In this document: in pieces, positions 1 to 8,610 of the stretch
How positions within the stretch are numbered: position 1 is the stretch's first letter
Layout: every line of letters starts with the position of its first letter
Assembly (NCBI RefSeq): GCF_001245615.1
Contig: NZ_CWKH01000001.1
Span: 1,054,001 to 1,118,000 of the forward strand
Direction of reading: 5' to 3'
DNA: 64,000 nucleotides
Source of the DNA: Mycolicibacterium neworleansense
Lineage (GTDB): Bacteria; Actinomycetota; Actinomycetes; Mycobacteriales; Mycobacteriaceae
Notes under the pieces: generated by a model
What the model saw: only the letters and a program-made list of their open reading frames with translations
What the model was told of the DNA's origin: nothing
Database searches by the model: none
Made by a program: the position numbers and the translations under genes

Positions 1-2
1 CC

Positions 3-293
3 GAGCCGCCGCCCCATGAATTCCGTTGGCAGGATGTGCAACCCGAGGTCGATGCTGAGCCGACGCGGGCGCTGCAGGTGGATTTCACGGGCACCGGCAC
101 CGTGGAGTCGTGGACCACGCCGGTCGGTCGCGACGGCACCGCCGAGCGGGCCTTCCTGGCTGTGCGCACCCCCCAGGACGGCCGGACGCTGGCCCGGATC
201 GTGGATGAGTCACAGGCCGCGGCGACCATGTCCGAAGACATCGCCGGGGCGAAGGTGCAGGTGCACGCCGACGGCAGCGCGTCCCTGCTCTAG
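3..293 (+). CDS. Thiolase (acetyl-CoA acetyltransferase-like), C-terminal end only
   Basis: The reading frame is open from the left edge and stops with TAG at 291-293, so only the last 96 codons are in the window. The visible part (VESWTTPVGRDG, then AFLAVRTP, then MSEDIAGAKVQV) matches the small extra C-terminal domain of mycobacterial thiolase-like proteins (TLP1 type). The catalytic Cys/His part lies outside. Members of the family make or cleave beta-ketoacyl-CoA. The gene converges on the ATPase gene with a 4-bp overlap (290-293). An internal GTG start at 36 would be artificial, because the frame continues upstream of it. Confidence 0.75.
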   Translation, partial: EPPPHEFRWQDVQPEVDAEPTRALQVDFTGTGTVESWTTPVGRDGTAERAFLAVRTPQDGRTLARIVDESQAAATMSEDIAGAKVQVHADGSASLL

Positions 294-3200
294 CGCGCCG
301 CCAACTCCCGCTGTGCCAGTGCGAGAACCTCGTCGGTCGTGGGTGGGCTGGGCGGATGGTGTGACAGGCACCAAGGCGTCTGGATCTTGTGAAAGGCGTT
401 GCCCTCCAAGGCCAGGTAGAACTGCCCTGAACGCAGCTTGCTGATGTCGGGTACGTGGCCGCCCTTCACCCGGGCCATCTCGCGGGCCACCGCGATCTGG
501 GCGGGAGAGTTGAGCAGGCCGTAGAACTGCGTGGTGGCATTGCCCGGGATGTGGTTGTGCAGTCCGCGCGGGGATTGCGTGGCGAAAACCAGTCCCAGCC
601 CGTACTTCCGGGCCTGCGAGGACAGCGCCAGCGTGCTGTGCGTGCACGCAGTCGTGTGGCTGGACGGGGCGAAGTTCTGCGCCTCGTCCATCACGAGCAG
701 CCCGCCCAGTGGCCGGTCGCCGGCCGGGTTGCGCTTGATCCAGGCGAACAGCGCCATCTGGAGCTGGTTGACGAACCCTTCGCGCTGCTGATCGCTGGTC
801 AGACCGACCATGCTGATCACCGACACCCGGGCCCGGTAGCCCGGTGACGGTGTCAGCAGCATCCCGGGATCGGCGGCGGTACCGCTGCCGCCGAACAGTG
901 GATCGTTGACGGTTGCGGCGCGCAGGTTCTGGGCCAGTTCGGCGGCCAGTTTCTGTGCCCCGCCCAGTGCGCTGACCTCGTTGGGCAGGTTGCTGAGCAG
1001 GTCGATGAAGCCGCCGAGGGTGGCTTGGGAGGTGGCGCCGTAGAACCGCAGCGCCTCGCGCAGCACCGCGCGGGACCGCTCGGCCTTGGCGGTGTTTCCG
1101 GCGATCAGGGCGCGCGGTTCCAGTGCGGCGACGGCGGATTCGACCGCGTCGGCGAACTCGTCGTCGTCATCGATGACACTGGCGAAGTCGGGGAGCGGCT
1201 GGAAGGACAGCGGCCGGCCGGTCGACCGGCGCGGGGTCCACACCACGACCTCGGTGTTGTCGGAGTACTCCTCGGCGCGGTCATTGTCGGCGAGGTGCCA
1301 TCCCGGGGGATTCTCGGGCCAGCGGGCACCGAGCCGGGACAGGTCGTTGTTGGGGTCCAGCACGATCGACGACACGCCCCGCAGTGCGCACTCCTCGATC
1401 AGCCGCCGGATGAGCACGGTTTTTCCGGACCCCGAGCCGGCGAAGATCGCGGTGTGCTTGCGCAGCGCGGCCAGGTCGACCGATACGGGGCGCCCGCCGG
1501 GGTTGTCCAGGCCGAGGGTTATCGCGGTGGGCGAGTGCTCGATCGCCGGCTCGGGCTTCTGGACACGTATCGGTCCGGTCGCGAGCTCGGCGTCCACATC
1601 GATCTGGGCCGGGGGCGGGGGATCGCCGGCGATGTCGCCGAGTGCGGCACGCAGCCAGCCGATCCCGTGGGCGGGGCGGCGCCGGCGCAGCCACTCGGGC
1701 AGGTCGGGGTGGTTGTCGTCGATGAGATCGCGCAACGCCGTCATCGTGCGCACGTCGTCCTCGCTCATCGGCAGCACCCGGCCGCCGGCCGCCTCGAACT
1801 CGGCGATCATCAGGGCGGTTTTGGCGCCCTTCGGCCACGCGGTGTTGCGCAGCAGGAACAGCCGGCGCCGGTCCGGGTTGAAACCCGTTGCTTCCCAGGC
1901 TTTCCGGATCCTGTTCTGCACGGCGACGGCATTGCCGGACGAGATGGCGCGGAAGGCCCAGTGCCGCTCGTCGTCGGTGGCGGCATCGAGGGTCTGGCGA
2001 AGCCGCCCGTGCAGCACCACCCGTTGACCGGGCAGCGGATCGGGGCGAAACGCCTGCCCGGCCTCGCCGAGCTCGGTGATCCACGCGTCCAGCGCTGCCG
2101 ACAGCAGCCCGGGCATCGTGGTGTCCTCGCCGTCGGGGTCGAGCGCGGCGACCGTCACCGCGCGGCGCCGGTATTCGCCGAAGCGGCGGTCCAGTTCGCC
2201 GGTGTCTCCCGGGGCGGCGCCTCCGGTGGCGGTGTCGTGCGTATCGGCGACCTCGCCGGTGAGCTGGGAGAGCTCCTCGATCGTGTCGCGTTCCAGGCAG
2301 CGTCGCACGTGGGTGTCGGCGCGTTTGAGCAGCTGGCGCGGCGTGTACTGGGTCGCCTCGTCGAACGCCGAGGGCAGGATCGGCCAGCTCGGGTACGGCG
2401 CGGTGAATCCGATGGATGCGTAGCTCGCGGTGAACCGTCGTTCCAGGATCGCGCGGCCGATCTCCGGCGTCGGCAGGCCCTGCAGCAGCGCGGTGGTGCG
2501 GAAGCGGTCCTGGACGGTGGCCGTGGCCCGGTCCTGGATCGCCTCCCAGGCCGCGGGCAGGCAGGCCACCACGCCCACGGTGCGGCGCATGGTCTGCCGG
2601 ATCGACATCAGCCCGTGCGCGATGTGCTCGAGGTCGCGGTTGCCGGGGTCGGTGCCCGCCGTGTCGGTGCGCTCGGTGGATTGGGCCAGCAGTGTGTCGA
2701 TCTGGTCGAGGGCCAGGATCGATGGCCCGGCCAGCGCGATCAGCCTGGAGATGTCGCGCACCGACTCCTGTGGTGTCAGTACCGGCGCGGGCAGGCCCCA
2801 CGCCTCGCGTTCGCCGCTGCCGGTCAGAAATGCCTCGCCGATGTCCTGCAGTTCGAGGTCACCGGCACCGAGCAGCACGAGGGCGCGCAGGGTGTGGTGC
2901 GCGCGCTTGACGGTGTGACGGTGGACCTTGTGCAGCGCGTTGACGAAGTCGTTGAGGATCTCGGGTGTCAGGTCGTCGTCGCCGATCACGGCCCGGCGAC
3001 TGGCCCGGGAGATGTGAGCCACCGAGGACAGTTCCCACAGCAGGTCTTTGAGCTGGGTTTCGCGCTCGGTGCCAGGCCGGCCCAGGCTCTCCAGGATGCC
3101 GGCGCGGGCGGATTGCCAGAAGCTGGCCGCATCGAGCAGTTCGACGAGGAAGAAAAAACCGCCGCCGGTCTGGACCTGCTCGCGCACCTGGCCGAGCAGG

Positions 3201-3418
3201 TGGGTCTTGCCGGATCCGGCCGGGCCGCGCACCACCACGCCCAGTGGGCTGGAATCGGTTTCCCGTTCGGCATCGCCGAAGGCGGCCATCACGTCGGCCA
3301 TCGGCCGGTCGTGCAGCCCCCGCACGTGCAGCGCGCCCTGTGAGTGCCACAGGTCGTCGGCGGTCGGCGCCCAGGTCAGGCGAAGCGCGCTGAGCGCTTC
3401 GCGATGCTGTAACTCCAT
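290..3418 (-). CDS. Large double P-loop ATPase (AAA-like N-terminus, HerA/DUF87-like C-terminus)
   Basis: This 1,042-residue protein has two nucleotide-binding modules. The first has Walker A GPAGSGKT near residue 65 and Walker B ILALDQID near 235, as in AAA/Orc-type ATPases. The second has Walker A AGSGSGKT near 660, followed by VLDPNNDLSRLG, and Walker B LLVMDEAQNF near 885, then ATQSPRGLHNHI, as in the HerA/VirB4/DUF87 family of DNA-pumping ATPases. Between them (about 400-600) is a region I do not recognise. The frame is open further upstream, but I start at ATG 3418-3416 because it forms a TGATG overlap with the stop of the preceding gene, a sign of translational coupling. There is no signal peptide or clear membrane segment, so it is probably cytosolic and DNA-directed. 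I know of no characterised mycobacterial homologue; function unknown. Confidence 0.85.
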   Translation of the reverse strand: MELQHREALSALRLTWAPTADDLWHSQGALHVRGLHDRPMADVMAAFGDAERETDSSPLGVVVRGPAGSGKTHLLGQVREQVQTGGGFFFLVELLDAASFWQSARAGILESLGRPGTERETQLKDLLWELSSVAHISRASRRAVIGDDDLTPEILNDFVNALHKVHRHTVKRAHHTLRALVLLGAGDLELQDIGEAFLTGSGEREAWGLPAPVLTPQESVRDISRLIALAGPSILALDQIDTLLAQSTERTDTAGTDPGNRDLEHIAHGLMSIRQTMRRTVGVVACLPAAWEAIQDRATATVQDRFRTTALLQGLPTPEIGRAILERRFTASYASIGFTAPYPSWPILPSAFDEATQYTPRQLLKRADTHVRRCLERDTIEELSQLTGEVADTHDTATGGAAPGDTGELDRRFGEYRRRAVTVAALDPDGEDTTMPGLLSAALDAWITELGEAGQAFRPDPLPGQRVVLHGRLRQTLDAATDDERHWAFRAISSGNAVAVQNRIRKAWEATGFNPDRRRLFLLRNTAWPKGAKTALMIAEFEAAGGRVLPMSEDDVRTMTALRDLIDDNHPDLPEWLRRRRPAHGIGWLRAALGDIAGDPPPPAQIDVDAELATGPIRVQKPEPAIEHSPTAITLGLDNPGGRPVSVDLAALRKHTAIFAGSGSGKTVLIRRLIEECALRGVSSIVLDPNNDLSRLGARWPENPPGWHLADNDRAEEYSDNTEVVVWTPRRSTGRPLSFQPLPDFASVIDDDDEFADAVESAVAALEPRALIAGNTAKAERSRAVLREALRFYGATSQATLGGFIDLLSNLPNEVSALGGAQKLAAELAQNLRAATVNDPLFGGSGTAADPGMLLTPSPGYRARVSVISMVGLTSDQQREGFVNQLQMALFAWIKRNPAGDRPLGGLLVMDEAQNFAPSSHTTACTHSTLALSSQARKYGLGLVFATQSPRGLHNHIPGNATTQFYGLLNSPAQIAVAREMARVKGGHVPDISKLRSGQFYLALEGNAFHKIQTPWCLSHHPPSPPTTDEVLALAQRELAAR

Positions 3419-4056
3419 CAGGACTCGATCGCGATCAGATGTTTGTCCTGATTGCCTATCTCCACCGCGGCTTCGCGGTCGGCGTGGGTGAGCACCTTCT
3501 GGTTCTCCTCGGGGATCAGGCTGACGCCGGGTTGCTGGTAGAGGCTGATCAGCGCGGCGTCGACGGTGGGTCGGGGCAGCCCGGGTACGGCTTGGCGCAG
3601 CCGCAGCAGACTCACCCAGCCGCCGGGCCGGGTTGTCAGCCCGGCATAGGCGGTACGCAATTGGGCTTCGGGAGCCGCCTCGGCGGCCGGCGCCGGGGCG
3701 GCCTGGTCGGCAGGCAGGAACACGTCGGCGGGAACAAGGTCGGCATGATCGAAGTAGCGGTGCAGCGCGCGCAGCACCGTGTAGAGGGCCTTGCCCTGTC
3801 CCGTGGACCGGGCCGGCGCGTCGGCACCGAACAGGGACCGGCACAGCGCCCAGCCCGCGTCGGTGAGTTCATGGACGAGGGGCCGGGTACCGCTGGACTC
3901 GATCAGGCCCAGCCGGTTGAGCCGGTCGCGCTTCGGCTTGTCGAGCTTGGGCCCGAGCCGCTCCAGTTCGGCGTTGGGCACCGGGCGGGACTCGGCCATC
4001 AGGACCAGCAGGACCGCCTGCTCGGTGCCGGTCAGCTCGTCGGGCGCGACATTCAC
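3418..4056 (-). CDS. Winged-helix-like partner of the double ATPase
   Basis: A 212-residue protein. The N-terminal 75 residues (ELTGTEQAVLLVLMAESRPV, then LNRLGLIESSG and HELTDAGWALC) have the rhythm of a winged-helix domain. A linker rich in Ala and Pro near 115-130 leads to a second helix-turn-helix-like block (LLRLRQAVPGLPRPTVDAAL) with a beta-wing-like end. I chose GTG 4056-4054 because AGGAAGG lies 10 bases upstream; the longer frame to 4092 lacks a ribosome site. The stop overlaps the ATPase start by one base, so both are probably made together. It may load the ATPase on DNA or regulate it, but this is inference from fold and order only. Confidence 0.7.
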   Translation of the reverse strand: MNVAPDELTGTEQAVLLVLMAESRPVPNAELERLGPKLDKPKRDRLNRLGLIESSGTRPLVHELTDAGWALCRSLFGADAPARSTGQGKALYTVLRALHRYFDHADLVPADVFLPADQAAPAPAAEAAPEAQLRTAYAGLTTRPGGWVSLLRLRQAVPGLPRPTVDAALISLYQQPGVSLIPEENQKVLTHADREAAVEIGNQDKHLIAIES

Positions 4057-4207
4057 CGGATGCTCACCTTCCTGCCGTCGTGGGTATGGCACGCGGGCGG
4101 GTTGGTACCGGCACGTGTCTCATGCACGTTAGCGTGTGCCCCTGACCGCGCGAGAATGTTGTTGCGCCGCACGGTTTTCGCCACCAGGGCGGATGTAGGG
4201 CCCGCAG

Positions 4208-5425
4208 CTACCCGGTCGGCAGCGGCCGCGCCGGGTCGGCGATGCCGTCCGGATCGACCGGGGCGGCCGATCGGATAAGCGCTTTGACGTCGTCAAGGAC
4301 ATCCCACACGTTGACGTTCATGCCCGCCAGAACCCGGTTGGAGGCATCGAGCCAGAACGCGACGAACTCGCGCCCAGCAACGTCACCGCGGAACACCACC
4401 CGCTGATATTCGGGCGCATGTCCGACGTATTCCATGCCGAGGTCGTACTGATCGGTGAAGAAATAGGGCAGTTCGTCGTATTCGGCGCTCTTGCCCAGCA
4501 TCCCCAGAGCCGCCACCGCGGGCTGTTTGAGCGCGTTGGCCCAGTGTTCGGTGCGGATCCGCACCCCCAAGGAGGGGTGCTGGGCGGCGGCGATGTCGCC
4601 GACGGCGAAGATGTCGGGGTCGCTCGTGCGCAGCGAGGCGTCGACGAGCACGCCGCCGTCTCCGATGGCCAGCCCGGCCTGTTCGGCCAGCGCGATGTTC
4701 GGTGCCGCGCTCAGCACGGCGTCGGCAGCGACGGCCGAGCCGTCGCCGAGGCGCAGTCCGGTGGCGGTGCCGTTCTCGGCGGTGACCTCTTGCACCGACT
4801 GGTCCAGCCGCAGATCGACGCCATGCTCACGGTGCAGTTGCGCGAATACCTCACCGACTTCGGCGCCCAGTGCGGCCAGCAGCGGTAGGCGTGCGGCCTC
4901 GACGACCGTCACGTTCACGTCACGGCCGCGCGCACCGGCGGCGACCTCCATCCCGATCCATCCGGCGCCCACGATGGCCAGGGTGGAGCCGGGCGTCAGC
5001 GCCGCGCTCAGCGCCGCGGCGTCGTCGATCGTGCGCAGATAATGCACCCCCGCGGCGTCGGAGCCGGGGATCGGCGGACGGCGCGCGGCGGATCCGGTGG
5101 CCAGCAGTAGCTTGTCGTAACCGACGGTGGTGCCGTCGGGCAGGGCGAGCGTGTGTTCGGCGGCGTTGACTGCGGTGACTTCGGTTCCCAGCCGCAGGTC
5201 GACGTTGTGGTCGCGGTACCAGGGCGACGGATCGACGGTGAAGTCGTCGAGCTTCTTCTTGCCGGCCAGGTACTCCTTGGACAGCGGCGGACGCTCGTAG
5301 GGGAGCTGGTCTTCGGCGGCGAAAAGCACGACATGACCGTCAAAGTCGTTGTCCCGCAGAGCTTCAGCGGCTTTGGCTCCGGCCAGGCCGCCGCCGACGA
5401 TCGCGAATGTGGACGACGTAGTCAT
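4208..5425 (-). CDS. FAD/NAD(P)H-dependent ferredoxin reductase-like oxidoreductase
   Basis: A 405-residue flavoprotein of the putidaredoxin/rubredoxin reductase type, which passes electrons from NAD(P)H through FAD to a small iron-sulfur or rubredoxin partner, often for P450s or dioxygenases. Visible features are the N-terminal FAD dinucleotide fold (FAIVGGGLAGAKAA), the YERPPLSKEYL segment typical of this family, a second dinucleotide fold for NAD(P)H (LAIVGAGWIGMEVAAG), and the second FAD motif DIFAVGDIAAA. The length is normal for the family. It is followed after 12 bases upstream-side by the DUF72 gene on the same strand. Its electron partner is not adjacent; two P450 genes lie far downstream in the window. 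Confidence 0.88.
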   Translation of the reverse strand: MTTSSTFAIVGGGLAGAKAAEALRDNDFDGHVVLFAAEDQLPYERPPLSKEYLAGKKKLDDFTVDPSPWYRDHNVDLRLGTEVTAVNAAEHTLALPDGTTVGYDKLLLATGSAARRPPIPGSDAAGVHYLRTIDDAAALSAALTPGSTLAIVGAGWIGMEVAAGARGRDVNVTVVEAARLPLLAALGAEVGEVFAQLHREHGVDLRLDQSVQEVTAENGTATGLRLGDGSAVAADAVLSAAPNIALAEQAGLAIGDGGVLVDASLRTSDPDIFAVGDIAAAQHPSLGVRIRTEHWANALKQPAVAALGMLGKSAEYDELPYFFTDQYDLGMEYVGHAPEYQRVVFRGDVAGREFVAFWLDASNRVLAGMNVNVWDVLDDVKALIRSAAPVDPDGIADPARPLPTG

Positions 5426-5436
5426 GCCAACTCAGC

Positions 5437-6171
5437 CTACTCGTCCAATACCAGCTGCTTCAGTTTTCGGCCGTTGCGTACCGCATGACCACCGAGATCG
5501 TTGTTGAAGTAGACGATGACGCGGTGGCCGTCGCGGTCCCAGTTCCGGATCTGTCGTGCCCACTCGCCAAGCTCGTCGTCGGTGTAGGAGCCGCTGTACA
5601 TCCGGTGGCGGTCGTCGCCCGGGCCGTGCATGCGGACATACACCAGATCGCTGGTGGCCACCGGGTCACAGGTCAGTCCCGGCCCGCTCATCACGACATA
5701 CGCGGCGTTGTGGCGCCGCAGCACCTCATACACCGCTTGCTCGTGCCAGGACGGGTGGCGCAGCTCCATCGCCACCCGGATCTGGCGGGGGAGTTGGGAC
5801 AGGAAGCCGGCGAGCAGGTCGTCGTCGCGCTCGAGGGCCGGATGCAGCTGGACCAGGAGCGCCTCGTTGTGCGCGCCGAGCAGTTTCCAGTACTCCTCGA
5901 ACCGCGGTGTCCAGCTCTCCGGTGAGCGCAGCCGACGGTAGTGGGTCAGACCCCGGTGTGCCTTGACCGACATGGTGAAACCGTCGGGCATCTGGTCGCG
6001 CCACCCGGTGAACGTGGTGTCAGCGGGCCACCGGTAGAAGCTGCCGTTGAGTTCGACGGTGTCGAATTCGCCGACGTAGTGGGACAGCCTCTGTCTGGCC
6101 GGGGTGCCACGAGGGTAGAGCACGCCGGTCCAGTGGTCGTACGACCAGCCCGAGGTGCCGATCCTGATCAT
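5437..6171 (-). CDS. DUF72 family protein (YecE-like)
   Basis: A 244-residue TIM-barrel-type protein of the DUF72 family. The start IRIGTSGWSYDHW and the segment TVELNGSFYRWP are the family signatures, and the C-terminal VIVYFNNDLGGHA is also typical. The biochemical role of DUF72 proteins is not established; some are linked to nucleic-acid or iron-sulfur contexts. ATG 6171 is the only start that fits. It lies 11 bases before the ferredoxin-reductase gene and 9 bases after a lipoprotein gene on the same strand, so the three may be co-transcribed. Confidence 0.88.
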   Translation of the reverse strand: MIRIGTSGWSYDHWTGVLYPRGTPARQRLSHYVGEFDTVELNGSFYRWPADTTFTGWRDQMPDGFTMSVKAHRGLTHYRRLRSPESWTPRFEEYWKLLGAHNEALLVQLHPALERDDDLLAGFLSQLPRQIRVAMELRHPSWHEQAVYEVLRRHNAAYVVMSGPGLTCDPVATSDLVYVRMHGPGDDRHRMYSGSYTDDELGEWARQIRNWDRDGHRVIVYFNNDLGGHAVRNGRKLKQLVLDE

Positions 6172-6180
6172 GTTCCATCG

Positions 6181-6753
6181 CTAGGGGACGTCTGTGTAGT
6201 GCAGGGTGTAGCCCTCGGCCGAGAAGGTGAAACCTCGGCCTGTCAGCTCCCGCACACACGACACCCCGGACTGCTCCTGCACGTTGCAGCGGAATCCGGC
6301 TACTGCCAGCACCTTCCCGAACGGCAGCGCGACGGCGGCCGGGTTCGCGAATTCGGGCTGGGCCAGGTTGGCGAAGTGCGCGTCGGTGTCGCGGTCGAGC
6401 ACAAGGGCATTCGGTGCCGCGGTCCCGCCGGTCGCGTCGGGCACCTCCTCGGGGGCTCCCGTCACAGCCATCGCCGAGGCGCCGCCTGCCGGTTGGCAGC
6501 CGGCGCGATCACGGGGCAGGATCGCGCACTGCCAGCGTCCACTCGGGGTGCTGAAGTAGTAGCCCTTCCGGCCGTTGACCTCCAGCAGGTAGTCGGCGGC
6601 GTTGACCAGGTGCGCGGTGCCGAACACCGGTGGCGGCGCAGTGGTGCTCGTGGGCGGCGGCGATGCGGCGTCGTCGGTGTTGACGACGGTTCCCGACGCG
6701 CATCCGGCAAGTGCCGCAGCTGCGGCGGCGACGACGACGAGGCAAGCCTTCAC
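6181..6753 (-). CDS. Putative lipoprotein, function unknown
   Basis: A 190-residue exported protein. From GTG 6753 the sequence starts with Lys, a run of Val/Ala, and a lipobox LAGC, so the mature protein would begin with an acylated Cys. A Thr/Pro-rich linker (SPPPTSTTAPPP) follows, then a domain with Cys residues spaced as if to form disulfides (CNVQEQSGVSC). The longer frame to 6951 is rejected because it would bury the signal peptide and run into the divergent gene. I do not recognise the mature domain, which resembles many unassigned mycobacterial envelope lipoproteins. Confidence 0.75.
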   Translation of the reverse strand: MKACLVVVAAAAAALAGCASGTVVNTDDAASPPPTSTTAPPPVFGTAHLVNAADYLLEVNGRKGYYFSTPSGRWQCAILPRDRAGCQPAGGASAMAVTGAPEEVPDATGGTAAPNALVLDRDTDAHFANLAQPEFANPAAVALPFGKVLAVAGFRCNVQEQSGVSCVRELTGRGFTFSAEGYTLHYTDVP

Positions 6754-6808
6754 GAGGCAAGACCCTAGCCAATCGTCGTGGTCGCCCGGACGGTAGCGTC
6801 GGGTTTCC

Positions 6809-7507
6809 GTGACACCCGACGCACGCCCAGCTGCTACCCGGCTCACCAACGCATTGCTGGCCGCCGGGGTGTTGGGCGGCCTGTTGATCACCACGGTTTC
6901 TATCGCGCTGGCCCTCACCCGTCCCGGATTCGACCCGGCCCGGCATGCCAACTCCCTTCTGGTTCTGGGTGATTGGGGCTGGGTTCAGACGACGAACTTC
7001 ATCGTCTGCGGGCTGTTGCTGATCGCCTTAGGGGCCGGGGTGTGGCGCGCGGCCTCAGGCGTGTGGTCCGGGCGGGTCGCCGGGGTCTGTGTGGTGCTCT
7101 ACGGGCTCCTGGCCGGTGTGGTGGTGGGACTCAACCCGACCGATCCCGGATTCGGCTTCCCGCCGGGTGCGCCCCAGGGTTATCCGGGGGTCGACGGGCT
7201 CAGTGCCTCGGCGAGGATCCACGGCGCCGCCGGCGGGCTCGGTTTCCTCGCCGCGACCTGCGGATGTTTCGCGCTGGCAAGATATTTCACCCGCTGCGAC
7301 GATCGGGTCTGGGCGGTGTTGTCGGTGGCGGTCGGCGTCGCCGTGGCGTCGGTTGGCGCGTATATGGGTCTCAACGCCGGTGCGCAGACCGAGGCGTTCA
7401 ACTATGTGCCGACGTGGATCAGTGGTGGGGTGCTGTGGCTGTTCATCGCTGCCGTGGCCGCACGGCTGTGGCGCTCACATCGCCACGCACACGTCGGCGC
7501 CCAGTAG
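6809..7507 (+). CDS. DUF998-type integral membrane protein
   Basis: A 232-residue protein with about six hydrophobic segments (for example LLAAGVLGGLLITTVSIALA near residue 17 and the last WISGGVLWLFIAAVAA) and the pattern of DUF998 proteins, with an extracytoplasmic loop rich in Pro and Gly (DPGFGFPPGAPQGYPG). Function is unknown. The start is GTG 6809; 55 bases separate it from the divergent lipoprotein gene, so the two share a promoter region. The 3' end overlaps the convergent small membrane gene by 33 bases. Confidence 0.75.
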   Translation: MTPDARPAATRLTNALLAAGVLGGLLITTVSIALALTRPGFDPARHANSLLVLGDWGWVQTTNFIVCGLLLIALGAGVWRAASGVWSGRVAGVCVVLYGLLAGVVVGLNPTDPGFGFPPGAPQGYPGVDGLSASARIHGAAGGLGFLAATCGCFALARYFTRCDDRVWAVLSVAVGVAVASVGAYMGLNAGAQTEAFNYVPTWISGGVLWLFIAAVAARLWRSHRHAHVGAQ

Positions 7508-7726
7508 CAGCACGGGCCACAGCAGCATCACCTGACCGAAAGCCACCAGGTTGGCACCCGCCGGGAACTTGGTCAGCAGACTGGTCTCGATGAGCTGCAC
7601 CTGCTCGGGATGGAAGAACGTCCAGACCAGGCCGATCACCAGGTACGGCAGGGACAGCCACATCAGGGTCTCGATCATCTGCTCGACGCTGAGCTTGTAG
7701 CTCAAGGTCCGGCGGATCCGGTCCAT
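7475..7726 (-). CDS. Small membrane protein beside the MpaB-type oxygenase (copy 1)
   Basis: An 83-residue protein that begins MDRIRRTLSYKLSVEQMIET, has a first hydrophobic helix (LMWLSLPYLVIGLVWTFF) and a second near the C-terminus (GQVMLLWPVLLLGADVC). I start at ATG 7726-7724 because it overlaps the stop of the oxygenase gene as TGATG, although the frame continues upstream. Its layout (short basic N-terminus, helix with PYLxIGL, loop, helix with WPVLL, then a Cys) is repeated in the gene at 8611-8835, so the two look like paralogues on either side of the oxygenase. Function unknown; perhaps a membrane anchor or electron-transfer helper. Confidence 0.7.
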   Translation of the reverse strand: MDRIRRTLSYKLSVEQMIETLMWLSLPYLVIGLVWTFFHPEQVQLIETSLLTKFPAGANLVAFGQVMLLWPVLLLGADVCVAM

Positions 7727-8598
7727 CAGATCAGCGCCTTGTCGGCCGCCACGCGCCGGCGCACGTCGGCCAGCAGCAGGTAGCTGCCACCCTGGCGGAC
7801 GAACACGGGCAGGAAACGGTTGCCGAAAGCCACGGCCAGGAACAGCCATTCGAACAACCGCTGCCGGCCGCGGCCCCAGCCGAAACCGACGGCGTCACGG
7901 AACACCGGGGCCAGGAATCCAGCGGTCAGGAATTTCAGCAGCGGCCGAAACGGTATGCGTAGCAACGGGTTGATCATCCGCAGGTCGACCAGATCGTGCA
8001 GATACCGTCTGACGACGTCGTCCATCTGGACTTGCCGGCACGCGGCGTCCCAGTATGTGTCGAAGTCGGCTCGCGTCGCCGGCCACTGCTCGGGGTCGAC
8101 CTGCAGTGTGGTGCCCAGGGTGGCCGCGGACTGGTAGAACTGCTCGGCCTGGGTTTCGGTCATCTCGCCACGCAGCAGTTGGTAGACGTCCTCGAGTCCG
8201 ACGAACAGGCAGGCCGCCACCCACAGTTGCAGGTCACGGTCGAAGGCGTTGTACTGCACGGGACTTCCCGGCCCGGACCGGACCTGCCGGTGAGCGGTGT
8301 CGACGGCATCGCGGAACGCCGCCCGGTCCTCGGGTTTTCCGAGGATGGCCACGGCCAGGTAGCTGAGGGTGGTGCGGGCCCGCTTCCACGGGTGCTTGAG
8401 CAGGTTGCCGGAATCCACGGTGCTCTCGACGACTCCGTAGCCGACGCCCGGCGAGGACAGCTGCATGATCACGTTGGCCGCGCCGGCGGCGAAGCCCCAC
8501 AGGTCCATCGCATCGGCGATGGTGACGTCCTCGTCGGACCAGCGGGCGGTGCGTCGGGTGATCGTGATCCGGTTGGGGGTGGTGCCGCCCAGAGACAT
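7726..8598 (-). CDS. MpaB/DUF2236-type oxygenase
   Basis: A 290-residue protein of the DUF2236 (rubber oxygenase Lcp / MpaB) family, heme-type oxygenases of which a few members cleave isoprenoid or polyketide side chains. Matching segments are MDLWGFAAGAANVIMQLSSP near residue 30, HPWKRARTTLSYLAVAILG near 70, the DTAHRQV motif holding the presumed His ligand, and a helical rest. A C-terminal hydrophobic stretch suggests membrane contact. It is coupled by a one-base overlap to the small membrane gene after it and lies 12 bases after a second, similar small membrane gene. The natural substrate is unknown. Confidence 0.85.
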   Translation of the reverse strand: MSLGGTTPNRITITRRTARWSDEDVTIADAMDLWGFAAGAANVIMQLSSPGVGYGVVESTVDSGNLLKHPWKRARTTLSYLAVAILGKPEDRAAFRDAVDTAHRQVRSGPGSPVQYNAFDRDLQLWVAACLFVGLEDVYQLLRGEMTETQAEQFYQSAATLGTTLQVDPEQWPATRADFDTYWDAACRQVQMDDVVRRYLHDLVDLRMINPLLRIPFRPLLKFLTAGFLAPVFRDAVGFGWGRGRQRLFEWLFLAVAFGNRFLPVFVRQGGSYLLLADVRRRVAADKALI

Positions 8599-8610
8599 TC
8601 GCCGGCCTCC

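Noticed and set aside
1025..3343. A 772-codon frame on the plus strand opposite the double ATPase
   Set aside because: It is the mirror of a GC-rich gene; its translation is rich in Gly, Arg, Val and Gln with no domain, and the minus-strand frame has clear Walker motifs.
290..3844. Longer version of the double ATPase starting at 3844
   Set aside because: The added 142 residues overlap the winged-helix gene out of frame and are Arg/Pro-rich; the coupled ATG 3418 is better.
290..4056. Assigning the ATPase pair to a named defence system (for example BREX or a HerA-nuclease system)
   Set aside because: No methylase, nuclease or other named partner lies beside it, and the middle region is not recognised.
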